Program-made: the position numbers and the translations under genes | NCBI RefSeq assembly: GCF_029784155.1 | Contig: NC_073692.1 | Coordinates: 67,341,888 to 67,405,887, forward strand | DNA: 64,000 bases | From: Uranotaenia lowii | Taxonomy: Eukaryota; Arthropoda; Insecta; Diptera; Culicidae | Direction of reading: 5' to 3' | The notes under the pieces: model-generated | The model's database searches: none | What the model saw: only the letters and a program-made list of their open reading frames with translations | Told to the model about the DNA's origin: nothing | Shown here: positions 9,525-21,200 of the stretch, one piece after another | Numbering within the stretch: the stretch's first letter is position 1 | Layout: each line of letters begins with the position of its first letter

Positions 9525-10225
9525 TAAGCTAAAATTTTGGTAGCGCTGCTCAAGCTTGCTCCACCGCTTCGAACCGATATGATTTTTTAGCAGAAATATG
9601 TTTTTAAACCATCATTTAAGCCTTTTTACTCAAAAAAGTTTTTGTTCCAATAATTGAACACCATGATTCAATATTGAACAGTCAGTGTTTCAATTATTGA
9701 ACAGGTGAAAATTTGAAATCAGTGTATACATTTAGGGGTATTTCGTGTAATAGAATACATTGCATGGGCTATTTGGGTTGAGCAACCAAGAAACAATTTG
9801 TCTATATTTCCAAGCACCCAACTGCCTGTTTGTTCAATAATTGGTACATGCATTTCTTTATCAAACTGGTATTCCTGATTGTGATTAACTATGTGCTGAA
9901 TGTTCTTATTCGAACACAAGTTATAATAACATTATAACAAAACACAACGTTTACAAGCGCGGGAGCCGTAACGCACAAATTATGCCGAAAAATAAACACT
10001 CGGCTTAATACTCTACCGGAAACATTCGCCAATACAATCGCGATTACAATCGTTTGATGATTGTGTTTGTCAATTATGTGCGAATCAGTTCACCCAACGA
10101 ACGTAGTGGGGGAAACAAAAAGCGATTCAATTTACTGTGGTGAATGTGTCATGTTCGGTTCGTTCACCAGAAACTTGTCAAAGTTCATTCGTTCGGGATT
10201 TCCAATCTGAGCTATAAGCGTTCGA
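9525..10225. other. Unassigned DNA
   Basis: Nothing bounded was found. Short phrases like 'caataattgaaca' recur in both orientations between 9648 and 9840, hinting at an old small foldback. No gene is visible. Confidence 0.35.
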
Positions 10226-10233
10226 CTGGTCAC

Positions 10234-10353
10234 CAGCTTTGCCAGACCTACGGATTTCTCCGTAGCTCAACGGATTTTAAGCATTTCTACGGAGCTACGG
10301 ATCGATTTTCGTGAAATCTTCGGACTTCAGCGATTTTCAATCTGGCAACACTG
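10234..10353. mobile_element. Small hAT-like MITE
   Basis: This 120-bp element starts CAGCTTTGCCAGA and ends TCTGGCAACACTG, which are imperfect inverted ends of the CAG...CTG hAT type. The flanking octamers are CTGGTCAC and TTGGTCAT, matching at six of eight bases, so the target duplication is plausible but decayed. Internally, 'ctacggat' and its complement recur. Confidence 0.6.
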
Positions 10354-10642
10354 TTGGTCATATTCGCATCGCCGATGAGAAGAAACGGCGATTGAGAACC
10401 GTTAGCGTTCATGCTGGTGAATGATTTTTCTATCCTTGGTTTTTGACGTAGGCGTTCAAACTCAACTTTCGTTTCGCAGAGCGCTGTGGTATAATATACA
10501 GTGCGTCCAGATTTAAGATGAACTTTGTTTTAAGTTTTTAAGATAGCAATCAACAACAATCGTAGAACATTTCTGAATTAAATTTACTGTATTTGTGGAA
10601 ATAATAATGGTTCAAGCTCAAGATATAAGGAGCATGATATAA

Positions 10643-10903
10643 AGGGAGATACGAAAAACTTGGGAACAAACGTGGTTTAATAGCAGACAACTCTTTCTTC
10701 GAGAAATCAAAAACACCACCATTCCTTGGAGTGATAGAACAGATCCTTTGGAACGGCAATCACTCACGCATCTTCGGATCGGTCATACAACTCTAACTCA
10801 TTCAAGCTTTTGGACTACTGGAACATCTATATGCAACACCTGTAACGAGCCTTTAACTGTAAAGCATTTGATAGGAGAATGTCGTTTGAATGACCTGCTT
10901 TGA
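10643..10903 (+). pseudogene. C-terminal end of an I-clade LINE ORF2
   Basis: An open frame with no ATG encodes a tryptophan-rich segment (TWEQTWFNSRQLFLREIK), then LTHLRIGHTTLTHS. It ends with a cysteine-histidine cluster of the form CNTC...VKHLIGEC. This LRIGHT-LTHS plus C-x2-C-H-C tail is characteristic of I/Jockey-group LINE ORF2 ends. A stop at 10640-10642 bounds the frame upstream, where the copy is truncated or broken. Downstream, 10904-11130 is the 3' UTR ending in AAT/TAA-type repeats, as in I elements. It is a 5'-truncated, inactive copy. Confidence 0.8.
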
Positions 10904-11130
10904 ATCCGAGCAACGAAAAAAAGTTGTTAGATTTTTTAAAAAGTGCTAATTTGTAAGGAAAACTGTAATGTAGTGTATTTTTGTATGTAGATATATGTAT
11001 TTTTTTTCTCAGAGGACGAAGGAATAGTATTAGTTAAATCCTCTATAATAAAGTATTAAAAATAATAAAAATAATAATAATAATTATAATAATAATAGTA
11101 ATAAAAATAATTATAATAATAACAGTTCAA
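10904..11130 (+). mobile_element. 3' UTR and AAT/TAA tail of the I-clade LINE
   Basis: After the ORF stop comes about 140 bp of UTR, then a run of AATAAT/TAATAA-type repeats from about 11052. I-clade LINEs end in such trinucleotide tails instead of poly(A). The SINE that follows has its target duplication inside this tail. Confidence 0.7.
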
Positions 11131-11138
11131 GTAAATAT

Positions 11139-11593
11139 TGATGTATGTATGTTGTATGTTGGTAATCCACCATGGGTGCACGGATTCACCGCAGTTTCTG
11201 CCTAAGTATGTGCTCACATGCACTCTTTAGATTATTGAGTTCGTCACATCTCCAATGCAGATCGCCATCATACCCGGACCCCATTGCTTCGTATGAACTG
11301 TTATGGAGTGAATGTAGAGCGTGTGTTGATGTAGGTTTATTTTGGAAGAACGAGTCAATCAGGTGGGCTAGTTTACTTACAGATATTCCGGCATCCGTGT
11401 ATATCCTGGCCAGCTGGCAACTGATTGAACATTCTTATTATTTAGTCAGTTATTTAATGAAACACGTCTTACCTATCGGCCGCTTATGGGAATCAAACCC
11501 AAAAGTTTACGTACTACCGGGAATCGAACCCAGTACCGCCTGGCATACCAACACCAGACTCGCGCCAGCCTATCCGCTAGACCACATCGGCGC
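11139..11593 (-). mobile_element. tRNA-derived SINE, copy 1
   Basis: Read on the minus strand it opens GCGCCGATGTGGTCTAGCGG (A-box region), reaches TGGGTTCGATTCCCGG (B box), and ends in ACAT repeats. About 450 bp in all, it aligns along its length with copy 2 at 26349-26800. The flanks share a 'ttataataata..agttcaagta' duplication with a small indel, consistent with LINE-mediated insertion. It resembles mosquito Feilai-like SINEs in design; the family name is not certain. Confidence 0.82.
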
Positions 11594-13056
11594 TTATAAT
11601 AATAGTTCAAGTATTGATTGTAATAAAAGGATTCAAATAAACGGAAAACATAATAATAAGAAAAAACTCCCCATTCTACGTAGTAATGATAATTATCTAA
11701 CGTATCCAACATTTGTCGACCATCAGGTTGGTGCGCTATGCGGTCGAGTGACTACAGGCAGAGAGAGAAAAGGCGCATCAGGTATTGTTCCACCCGAGAA
11801 ATCATCCTTCCTAACGAAGGACCCGAAACCCGAATAGGGCCATCTGTTGCAGGGATGATTTCCTGATTGTGTACCGACCATGCCGTGGATGGAATGAGGG
11901 TGCATAAATTTACCTACTAGCTATGCGGGGTGGGGGAGCTGATGCGTAACATTGCTCCACACACGCGAGCGCAAGACCAGCAAGGAAACGTCGGTAAATA
12001 CCTTCGTTAGAGAGATGGACTATGGCTAGGACAAAAACAAGTGACGGCACTTGAGGCGTTTGACCTTACCCCTAAAAACTTTGGAACATCTTCGTTTTGT
12101 GCACCGTCATCTGAACGATGCGGGGTGGTTGTTGTTTTGTGACTTTAATGTTTGTCGAATTCCCGGTCCGGCACGGGTTGGTCACGGGCTGCCAGTTAGA
12201 GAGGCGCATAGTGCACGTGACCACCACACCAGCAGGACTCAAATTTTTTTTTTTTACTTTTTAAGGAAGAACTGTCCTCATCTGACCGTGACTGACTTGG
12301 AATGGTTGGGTGATTTGGCGTCTCCCGCGCATGCCAGTGTGCGGTGTCGAAACGTCAGGATCCCGTATGGCACGCGTCGGTCCGTGTCCGTTCATTTTGG
12401 TGCGCGTTCATCAGGTTCGGGCTAGGCACTTTACCGGTTGACTAACAAGTGATGGTTTTCGTGATAACAAGTTGGGTTATATGATAGAAAGGTGGAAGGA
12501 AGTTACTGGTGCATTTAGGAGCGCCATATGGAATTGGAGTTTGTAACGTCCGTTTCTTGCAAATATCAGCTGCAGCTGTCCGTTAAGGTTGGAAAGGTTG
12601 GTTTCTGATAAGAAGCAACCGAAAAAATCGTTAAAAAATTTCAAAAATTTGTTTGAAAATGCTTTACGGAAAATTTACATTTCAATAAATCAGTTGAATT
12701 GATGGAACAGACTCGACTTCTCAGCTGTATGCAGCAAAGTAACAATATTTTAATTGAACATCGATTACGATGTAAATTTAAACTTTATTAAGCCAGTGAT
12801 CGACAAACTTTTGAGTCGGAAAAGCCAAAAACTTAAAATTATCAAAATTTCAGATTTCAAAAAGCCACATTAAGGATTTATTGTTTATCTTTTTAACAAA
12901 AGAAAATCGTTGTCCACTTTTTTTTTGTTTTTGGACTTATTTCAGATTTTTCATGATCGCACTTTCAAAGCGATATAACTTTGGAAAATGATGAGAAGAA
13001 AAAAAGTGGACAATAGTTAACTTCACACAAGTTTAGAAATTTCACGCAGAACGATA
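11594..13056. other. Unassigned DNA with a GC-richer core
   Basis: The stretch 11700-12430 is richer in GC than its surroundings and has open frames (for example 12051-12425), but no recognisable domain, splice pattern or repeat boundary. From 12600 on it is AT-rich. A long, loose inverted repeat around 12900-13010 ('cttttttttttgttttt..gaaaaaaagtggac') may be a decayed foldback. Confidence 0.35.
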
Positions 13057-13108
13057 GATTGGTTCCCTGAAGAAGATGCCAATCATTATCGAAACGCAGA
13101 TCAATCAA
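13057..13108 (+). other. Possible hammerhead-like core of a Penelope-type end
   Basis: GATTGGT and ATCAATC can pair. Between them lie CTGAAGA (fits CUGANGA) at 13067-13073 and GAAAC at 13091-13095, the two conserved strands of a hammerhead core. Penelope-like elements commonly carry such motifs in their terminal repeats, and phrases of the kind 'cctgaagaag...tcgaaacg' are typical of them. The middle helix is weak (GAT with ATC only), so activity is doubtful. No PLE coding sequence is adjacent. Confidence 0.3.
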
Positions 13109-13109
13109 A

Positions 13110-13587
13110 ACATCGTTTCAAGAAAATAAAGACTGATATGCCGAAAAACAATTACATTAAATAATCTCATAACTTAACTCTTAAAGTTTTTTTTCTAACT
13201 CTTGGATATTTCTTTATAATCTCTTTCTGATATGAATTGTCATATGGATCGTCATATCTTCTAATATTGTTTGATTTCATTTTATTTGAATGCGTTGGCA
13301 AATATTGAGTCAAGAAAATGTTAAATCCATATAAAGCATAAATGAATACTTTGTTTGATGATAAAATAAAAGGTTTGAACATATTTACATAGGCAGAACA
13401 TTTTAATTACTTCGGCAAAGAATAGCTTTTAAGATAACAAAGTAAAAGGAAAAAAAAATCTTTAAATTATCAAGCTTTTAAATGACATTCCCAAGACTTA
13501 AAGGGTTATACGGTCAATTCGTATATTTAAAAAATCAAATTAAATTTCTTTTTCAAGTTAAATTAGTATAAAATTTAGGAAAAATAT
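13110..13587. other. Unassigned AT-rich DNA
   Basis: No bounded element was found. It probably includes the decayed 3' end of the neighbouring mariner, but I found no matching terminal inverted repeats. Confidence 0.35.
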
Positions 13588-14600
13588 TCAGTTGGCTTCC
13601 GCTTTTCCAAATCCGAATTGCCGGGCCTTACGCTTAACTCCTGCCATCATATTTTGTACAGCCACCTTGTCCAACTTCTTCGCCGCAGAAAGCCAGTTTG
13701 CCTTGAACTGCTGCTCGTCCTTAGCAGTTTTTTTGGTCTTCTTTAGGTTCCGCTTGACAATAGCCCAGTATTTCTCAATTGGGCGGAGCTCTGGCGTGTT
13801 GGAAGGGTTCTTGTCCTTGGGAACCTCCTGTACGTTGTTGGCGGCGTACCACTCCATGGCCTTTTCACCGTAATGGCAAGATGCCAAATCCGGCCAAAAC
13901 AGTACGGAACAACCGTGTTTCTTCAGGAAAGGCAGCAGACGTTTGTTCAAACACTCTTTCACTTAAATTTCTTGGTTGACAGTCCCGGAAGCTATGAAAA
14001 TGCTGCTTTTCAAGCCACAGCCACAGGCTTGCCAAACCAGATATTTCATCGCGAACTTTGACAGTTTCATGTGCATGAAAATATCTGCTACCTTTCCCCT
14101 TCCTTTGCCGTATAAAACTCCTGTCCCGGAAGCTGCTTATAGTCTGCTTTGACGTAGGTTTCGTCGTCCATTACCACGCAGTCAAATTTTGTCAGCATCG
14201 TCATGTACAGCCTCCGGGATCGCGCTTTGGCCGTCGTATTTTGTTTATCATCGCGATTTGTCACTACCTTCTTGTAAGTCGATAGTTTGCCTCGTTTTTT
14301 GGCTCGATGCACGGTTGTAGACGATACACCCAGCTTATTTGCGGCATCTCGGAGAGAGAGGTTAGGGTTTCGCTTGAAACTACCGGCAACTCTCTTTGTC
14401 GTCTCAGTGGCTTCCGGTTTACGATTTCCCCTCGATCCAGACTTTCTGGCTGTCGATAAACGTTCCCCAAACACTTTAATTACATTTGTAACGGTTGATT
14501 TGGCAACTTTTAGCGATTTTTGCCAGCTTTGCGTGCGAGTAGCTCGGATTTTCGCGATGCGCGAGCAAAATTTGGATACGCCGAAAATTTCAATCTTCAA
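13588..14600 (-). pseudogene. Tc1/mariner transposase, DD37E type, broken
   Basis: Read on the minus strand, the N-terminal part (14600-14088) has a helix-turn-helix region (SLRDAANKLGVSSTTVHRA) and the first catalytic aspartate in VMDDETYVKAD. The second part (13962-13588) has the second aspartate in FWPDLASCHY and the glutamate in PIEKYWAIVK. Counting from that Asp to that Glu leaves 37 residues between them, the spacing of the ITmD37E group described from mosquitoes. Two lesions are visible: a frameshift near 14090, shown because the next frame continues with sensible transposase sequence, and an in-frame stop at 13963-13965. Otherwise the catalytic triad is intact. Terminal repeats were not found. 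It is inactive but fairly young. Confidence 0.88.
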
Positions 14601-15404
14601 AAATTATGCCCCTGAGAACTGGTACAATTTTGACGGAAACCACCTACCACCACCCTAAAATCTCATTTAATGTCACATGTGATTCTTCAGTATTTTGCGT
14701 TTGATTGAATGAAAAACAAAATTCAATACATTGAATATTATTCATCAATGCTTGCCAAAAAAAATCTGTGGTTCGTTACAAATAATAAAGAACCAGCACA
14801 TTTTAACTGGAAAAATCAGTTCAAGGATATTTTTAAAGTTTCAAAACAAATTTTTTTTTAAATAAATCAACGATAATTAACTCCTCATCAGAAATGCTTC
14901 AATAATTTATGCCGGTTGATTAAACTTCGTTCAAAATTTTTTTGCTTTGGTAAATATTTGCTGCAGGAATCACAATTGAAATCTGAAATGTGTTCAAAGA
15001 CTCAAAGTTTCCTTTTTTTTTAATAAACATAAATTTTAATTATTTTATACTGCTTCGGGATTTGACGGTCAACTTAGTTATTGATTACAAGTATTAAACC
15101 TGTTATTAAGTTTATTTATTGAGTAAGCTTTCCAGATTTTTTTTCTGTACCTATCCAGGCCGGACAAATCCGGGCATATGGTTTTTATACTTTAAATTCA
15201 AAACTGTGTAATATCCGGGAAAATCTAGCTAAAATTCATGAATTTTCCATTCAAATGCAAGAGCAAAGATGAAAAATAAACACATGAATAATGTTTTTTA
15301 CCAAGGCGCATCATCGGCGTGAAAAACTTTTCTTACAATTAAAAGCAATAAATGCAATAAATTTCGCTAAAAGTTGAAAATTTGGAATTTCGTAAAAATT
15401 GTAA
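14601..15404. other. Unassigned AT-rich DNA
   Basis: No gene is visible. Near 15155-15180, 'ccaggccggacaaatccggg' resembles the repeat family seen at 3890-4945. The rest is AT-rich and featureless. Confidence 0.35.
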
Positions 15405-16877
15405 ATAATCATGGAAAAACTTCAGCTATTTCTACCGGAACAACTGATCTTGTACACACCGGATCTATGCAGAAGTTCCACCGGATCTTTTGTTGATCCT
15501 AAAATGGATTTCAATTTTTGGAACTACTCAAATTTCGTTAATTTGGATCGTAATTCAAGAGCATTGAAGCTGTTAAATTCCATCGATCTCCGTTGAAACT
15601 CGTTTTGAATTGGAGTTAAAGTAGTGAGGGATTTTCTAAGAAGAATTTTTTTGTTTTTTTGTTGATGATGGCTTGAATAGAACTAGATTGATATCCATTC
15701 TTAATAGCCGTTTGGAAGATATATTTAAGTTCCTTTTCTTTCCATTTTTTTGAGAGGAATTGAATTCATTCTGTGCATCATATGATGGAAAGCGGCCATC
15801 TTATGTTCGAATGAATGATTAGAGGTGCTCGGAATAACCCTCATAGTATTGGTTGGTTTCCTGTAAATCTCAAAATGGAAAAGATTTTCTTCTCTCTTTA
15901 TAAGAACGTCCAGGAAAGGGATTTTCTTGTCCTCTTCCACTTCACAAGTGAACTTGATATTCTTATGTAAACTATTTATGGCTGTCAGAAGTTCCTCAAG
16001 AAAATCATTGTTAACTACACAGAAAATATCGTAGACGAATCTCCACCATTTTTCGGGTGGTAAATCCTGTTTTTCAAGAGTTTCCTCCAAATGAGCCATA
16101 AACAATTCACAAAGATACGGAGACAACGGGTTTCCGAATGGAGCCCCTTTTGTCTGTCTATAGAACAGATCCCTGAACTTGAAATATGTTTGTCCCATAC
16201 ACAAGTCGACAAGTTTCTTGTTGTTTCGCACTTTGAGTCTCCAAGCGCTGCCACTATGCTGTTGAAGCAACCAATCCTCTAACAGATTAGAAGCTTCTTT
16301 AACTGGGACGCTTGGAAATAGTGCTGAAACATCAAATGAAATCAAGATATCATCCTCATCTATGTTGCCTGAGGCTTGAAGTCTCTTGACAAATTCAAGA
16401 GTGTTGGATACCGATCTAGTTCTAAAAGGTTTTGGCATCCTTTTGAACTCTTCTAGTAACCATTTTGCCACTTTTTCTGTGGGTGCGTTTACATCTGAAA
16501 TTATCTCCCTCATTTCCTTCCCCGGTTTGTGAATCTTGGGTAAACCTTTGATTCTGGGGACGATAGAGGCTGATACTTTCAAAGCGATCGGCGCAAACCC
16601 CATGATAGGCCCACACTCCTTTATTGTTTTTTCTACATCCTTTCCCATTTCTGGCAAAGAATCCTCTCTACGGATTCGATAGGGACCCTCATCGATCTTT
16701 CTTTGAATTAACTGATTGTAATCAGTTTTATTCAAAATATCTACTGAGTTACCCTTATCCGCCTTCACAAAAAACGCCGGTTTCTTTTTGTGCTCTTTAA
16801 CCATATCAAGCTCATCCTTATTCGAGTGTCCTTTGATACCTTTCCTCAGGACTTCTGCTACTTCAGCCCTCACACAG
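15405..16877 (-). pseudogene. Penelope-like retroelement: RT and start of GIY-YIG domain
   Basis: The 382-codon frame (16873-15725) carries Penelope-type RT motifs in order: FFVKADKGNSVDIL, LPKIHKPG, LISFDVSALFPSVP, TKGAPFGNPLSPYL, and the box at WRFVYDIF. The last normally reads YVDD; here the first aspartate is replaced by tyrosine, so catalysis should be lost. It then continues with PFLDVLI. A frameshift at about 15728 separates this from a further 300 bp whose other frames still encode PLE-like sequence. That stretch reaches HRSGVYKISCSG at about 15430-15465, the start of the GIY-YIG endonuclease domain, where similarity stops. At the other end the ORF is cut by a MITE and resumes at 17707. 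Confidence 0.88.
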
Positions 16878-17697
16878 AAGACTGAGTCGATTTGGGGTAA
16901 TTTTTGAATTTCTCAAAACCCTGGGGTCTTAAAAGCTTCGTTTTGGTTCAAAACTTATCCATGATTTTTTGCATAATTTTTAAGTAACGTTTACATGAGT
17001 AAATTTGAACTTTATGGTTTGTATGGTAAAATTGAATATTTTGTACTGAAAAATCAACATCATTTTTGTTTCTTCTGTGGAACCGAGCCTGCTAATGGTT
17101 TTTATGACAATTTATAAATTCCTTCAAGGAAATTTTCTGCTGAACAACTTTGTCGAATATCATAACTTCGTATCTTTTTAGACAAAAAATTTATTAGCTG
17201 TTTAACAGGTGTATGTCTTTTTGGATTGATAAACCATGAATTTAATTGACACCACTGCTTGTGCCCCACGAAGTATGGCACGAAAAATGGTCTTGCTATA
17301 CTTCGCTAGGCACCCAGCAGTGGTGTCAATTGAATTTCTTGTTTATCAATCCAAAAAGACATACACCAGTTAAAGAGCTAATAACTTTTTGGTTAAAAAA
17401 GATACGAAGTTATGATATTGGACAAAGTTGTTCAGTGGAAAATTTCCTTGAAGGAATTTATAAATTGTCACAAAAACCATTAGCAGGCTTGGTTCCACAG
17501 AAGAAACAAAAATGATGTTGATTTTTCAGTACAAAATATTCAATTTTACCATACAAACCTTAAAGTTCAAATTTACTCATGTAAACGTTACTTAAAAATT
17601 ATGCAAAAAATCATGGATGAGTTTTGGACCAAAACGAAGCTTTTAAGACCCCAGGGTTTGAGAAATTCAAAAATTAACCCCAAATCGACTCAGTCAA
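16878..17697. mobile_element. Foldback MITE (MULE-like) inserted in Penelope ORF
   Basis: This 820-bp near-perfect palindrome has arms of about 400 bp (GACTGAGTCGATTTGGGG at one end, its complement at the other) and a small loop around 17270-17300. The flanking nonamers CTCACACAG (16869-16877) and CTCGCACAG (17698-17706) differ at one base. A 9-bp target duplication with very long inverted repeats suggests Mutator-like transposition; this is inference, as no transposase is present. The Penelope reading frame continues on both sides, which confirms the insertion. Confidence 0.82.
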
Positions 17698-17706
17698 CTC
17701 GCACAG

Positions 17707-17927
17707 TCCTTTTGGGTTGGGGACAGCTTGCTAGACCTAATAGCTGTCTCGACATCCAGGACAACCTGGTCCATTCGCGGTTTTCTATGCATCGCGTAGT
17801 TCAGCCCTTTGTTCAGTAGGCTTATTTGTTTATCCGTGAATTGTTCCGAAGAGCGATTCACAACAAACCCGTCCAAATCGGCAACGCTTGGTATTTCCCT
17901 CGATTTGACCAGTTGCCTCACCTTCAA
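17707..17927 (-). pseudogene. Penelope-like retroelement: N-terminal segment
   Basis: The minus-strand frame includes DGFVVNRSSEQFTDKQISLLNKGLNYAM, a conserved N-terminal signature of Penelope-like proteins (the 'LNKGLNYA' motif just before the RT domain). It abuts the MITE target duplication and continues the ORF at 15725-16873. Further upstream on the minus strand, beyond 17927, I cannot follow the protein, so the 5' end is lost or decayed. Confidence 0.82.
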
Positions 17928-18392
17928 GAGCTTCCGGCTATTTTACTCGATATCTGGGGGACCGAACGTGATCGGGCTTTTCCCATTGTTTTCGTTATAT
18001 TCAGTCAGGTACATTAAGATTATCAATGTCAATTCACTCATGTGATAGGATTGAGGAGAATTTTTCTATATTTTTATGTTGTTACGCGTCTGAGTTGTAA
18101 ATATTTTTCGAGATGGTTGATCAATTCCTCTACGATTTTGGAACTGATCAATTTTCATAAAGCGAAAAAAATGCGAGAGCTGAAAAAATTAAATTTGATG
18201 AGGGTTACGTTGTTTGATAACAATACAGATCAGGATTAATAAACCTACTTGGTTTAAAATTCCTGAGAAAAAAGAAAAAAAAACAATACAGAGGCTGTCC
18301 AAGAACTACGTATAAGTAAATGATGAACATTTATTTCCTGTTGGCTACAGCTTAACGTTTGTGTTGAATTGATTCAATAATATACACACGTG
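17928..18392. other. Unassigned DNA, perhaps decayed Penelope 5' end
   Basis: Short open frames occur on both strands but no recognisable protein. It lies between the Penelope remnant and the next element. Confidence 0.3.
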
Positions 18393-19330
18393 TTGGAAAC
18401 AGGCTTCGGACGACTCCTGAGGTGTCGCTCATAAGTGCAAGAGCAAAGCTTCACAAAGAGGTGTGGAACCCACACTCTTGTGAGCGGCAAACCGCACACA
18501 CTTTGCTCAAGCTTCTCGGAAAATAAATGTTCGACACTCACTTAAATGAGTGATGTGTGCTCCGTAAGTGTCGCTCTCAGAGTGTACTCTTAGTGTTAAC
18601 ACTGAGAGAAGTTAAGTGTGTTTTAGGCAACCGCCCTTACTTTCGTAACAAAAATAAAGACGCACAGAAAGCACAGCTCGCAAACAGTCGTGCAGAGGTT
18701 CATATTCCAAGGGTTTTATGAAATTATTATAATGTAAAGTAATTGATCGTTTACATCTTCACACAATTCAGGATTGCGAGGTTATTTCGTTAAAAATTAG
18801 GATCATTCACAGCAATAAATCAGAATTTTTCATGAGATCTCTTGATTCATGGAAATCACAAGCAGCTCTGCTTATATTGCATAAACAAAGGCGGAATCCA
18901 GGTGCTGAAAACGCCTTGATTTATGCAATAGCAGTAACCAGTTTCTTGGCTGGCTTGCAGTTCATATCGAACCACCTATTTCGAGTTTAAGTGATTTTAA
19001 GTTTAAGTTTAATTTCAAGACTTTTTTCATTAGTTATTTGATTTGAATGGAATTCATAATATGATGTGTTGCAACGCACATAGAAGTATATGAACAATTT
19101 TAAAATTGAAGCAAGTCATCCCGCAATGAAATTAACGAAATCTAAAAATGAAAAAACTCGCAATTTGGCGTTTTTGAAAGTTGCAAATTTGGACCTAATT
19201 GTGAAGAGATTGCCGCTGGTCTGGATAGTCAATGCAATAAGGATTTTAGAAGAATGAAAAGGTTGTAATTTAATGCCAATTTTTTAACCAAAGTGTATTA
19301 GATTCATTCATCCCGATTTGACATTATTAT

Positions 19331-19507
19331 TGTGTGAATGGATTAAATCGGCACTGCGTTATTCGTCACAAGCGTGTACGCAGTCAGTCAGTGAGTCGGC
19401 TAGCGAGCGAGCGAGTCGAGTAGCGTGTGTGATTCTCCCGGTAGTTCGTGAACAGTAGACTCTCTGGTTCTACTTCCGGGCTTCGGAGCTCCGGACCGGT
19501 CTGCACA
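19331..19507 (+). repeat. 5' LTR, 177 bp
   Basis: It begins TGTGTGAATGG and ends GGTCTGCACA, with an internal (AGCG)-rich run. It is the same as the copy at 23512-23688. Confidence 0.93.
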
Positions 19508-19509
19508 TT

Positions 19510-19525
19510 TGGCGACCGTGACCGG
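19510..19525 (+). promoter_or_regulatory. Primer-binding site for tRNA-Arg
   Basis: TGGCGACCGTGACCGG starts two bases after the LTR. It complements the 3' end of an insect tRNA-Arg (…GTCACGGTCG plus CCA) over at least 13 bases, the primer used by the mdg1/412 group of Ty3/gypsy elements. Confidence 0.8.
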
Positions 19526-19864
19526 TAATTTCTTGTTAACCTTTTAAAACGAGAAATTATAAAAAAAAAGTCGAACCGTAAAAGGTAAACAAACGCGATG
19601 AACGATTCACGCTTAATAAATTTTCATCGAACCAGATTAAAAATCAAACAGTTTATCAATGAGCCGTTTTAGAAAAAAACTGATAAATGAGTAAATGATG
19701 TGAAATGTATCTTGTGACAAGTTGAAGTGAAGGAAAAAGAAAATATAGTGCCGTAGTTGATAAATTACTTTTAGTGAAAATAAACGGGTAATGAAATAAC
19801 ACCGAAACAAAAATCGATAAAAAAAAATTAATTAAGCTGAAATAAGAATGAAAATGACAGATTA

Positions 19865-21200
19865 AGCGAGTCGAGAGGACAGCTTGATCATGTTCACAAT
19901 TTCAAGCGAGTTGAGAGGACAGCTTGAAATTGAAAGGCGAGTTGAGAGGACAGCCTGATTGTATCGATAGAAATTTCAAGCGAGTTGAGAGGACAGCTTG
20001 AAATTGAAAGGCGAGTTGAGAGGACAGCCTGAAAGTATCGATAGAAATTTCAAGCGAGTTGAGAGGACAGCTTGAAATTGAAAGGCGAGTTGAGAGGACA
20101 GCCTGAAAGTATCGATAAAAATTTCAAGCGAGTTGAGAGGACAGCCTGAAAGTATCGATAAAAATTTCAAGCGAGTTGAGAGGACAGCTTGAAATTGAAA
20201 GGCAAGTTGAGAGGACAGCCTGAAAGTATCGATAAAAATTTCAAGCGAGTTGAGAGGACAGCTTGAAATTGAAAGGCGAGTTGAGAGGACAGCCTGAAAG
20301 TATCAATAAAAATTTCAAGCGAGTTGAGAGGACAGCTTGGAATTGAAAGGCCAGTTGAGAGGACAGCTTGAAAGTATCGATAGAATCTTCAAGTTAGTTG
20401 AGAGGACAACTTGAAAACGAAAGGCGAGTTGAGAAGACAGCCTGAACGTATCGATAGAAACTTCATGCAAATTGAGAAGACAGCTTACAATTGAAATGCG
20501 AGATGAGAGAACAGCCTGAAAGCATCGTTATTTTCAAACGGGTTGAGAGGATAGCTTGAAATCAGAAGGCGAAATGAAGGAGAGTCTAAATGTTTTATCT
20601 TGTGGGGAATCAAGCAGCTTGAAAAAAAAATAATTGGAAATTGAGCGAGTCGAGAGGACATATCTTATCAAATTGATGATCAGAAATTTAAAGCGAGTCG
20701 AGAAGACAGCTTGGAATTCGTAAAAAAAAAGTTGGACGAACTGGAATATCTTATCAAATTGAATATCAAGCGAGTTGAGAGAACAGCTTGAGATAAGATT
20801 TAATTATGAGTCGAGTCTGGAAGCTATCATATAAGGACAACCACAATATCATATAAATTTGAAAATCAAGCGAGTTAAGAAAACAGTTTAATAAAAGATT
20901 CAACTGACTTGCATCAAGAAGAAAGTTTGAAACTAGGAAAAGGCGTGTCGAGAGGAAGGCTTCAAAAAGCTTGAACTAAACAATCACAAATGTACACATT
21001 TAGGAGATAACAGCACAAATGTTTTTTTATTTAAAGTGAGTTGACAGGACTGCATTGATAAACAAAATTCGTAAAGACAGCTTCTTCATTTAAGGAATAA
21101 ACTGGAGAGTGTCTTGAGAGGACAATTTTGGTGTCTGATCAAATAAATAATCAGGTAGGTCGAGAGAGCAGCATGAAAAAATAATTGAAAAGGGTTAGGC
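19865..21200 (+). repeat. Minisatellite inside the ORF-less LTR element
   Basis: The phrase GCGAGTTGAGAGGACAGC recurs many times. In 19866-20520 two variants alternate, 'ttgaaattgaaag' and 'ctgaaagtatcgatagaaatttcaa', giving a dimer of about 74 bp. From 20520 to 21200 the repeat decays, with longer and more irregular spacing. No frame is kept across it. Confidence 0.9.

Noticed and set aside
12051..12425. 124-codon plus-strand frame in GC-richer DNA
   Set aside because: No recognisable domain, no splice or promoter context, and a poly-T run inside; too weak to call a gene.
19865..21200. CRISPR-like array
   Set aside because: Repeat units are contiguous and variable with no unique spacers; it is a minisatellite inside a eukaryotic LTR element.
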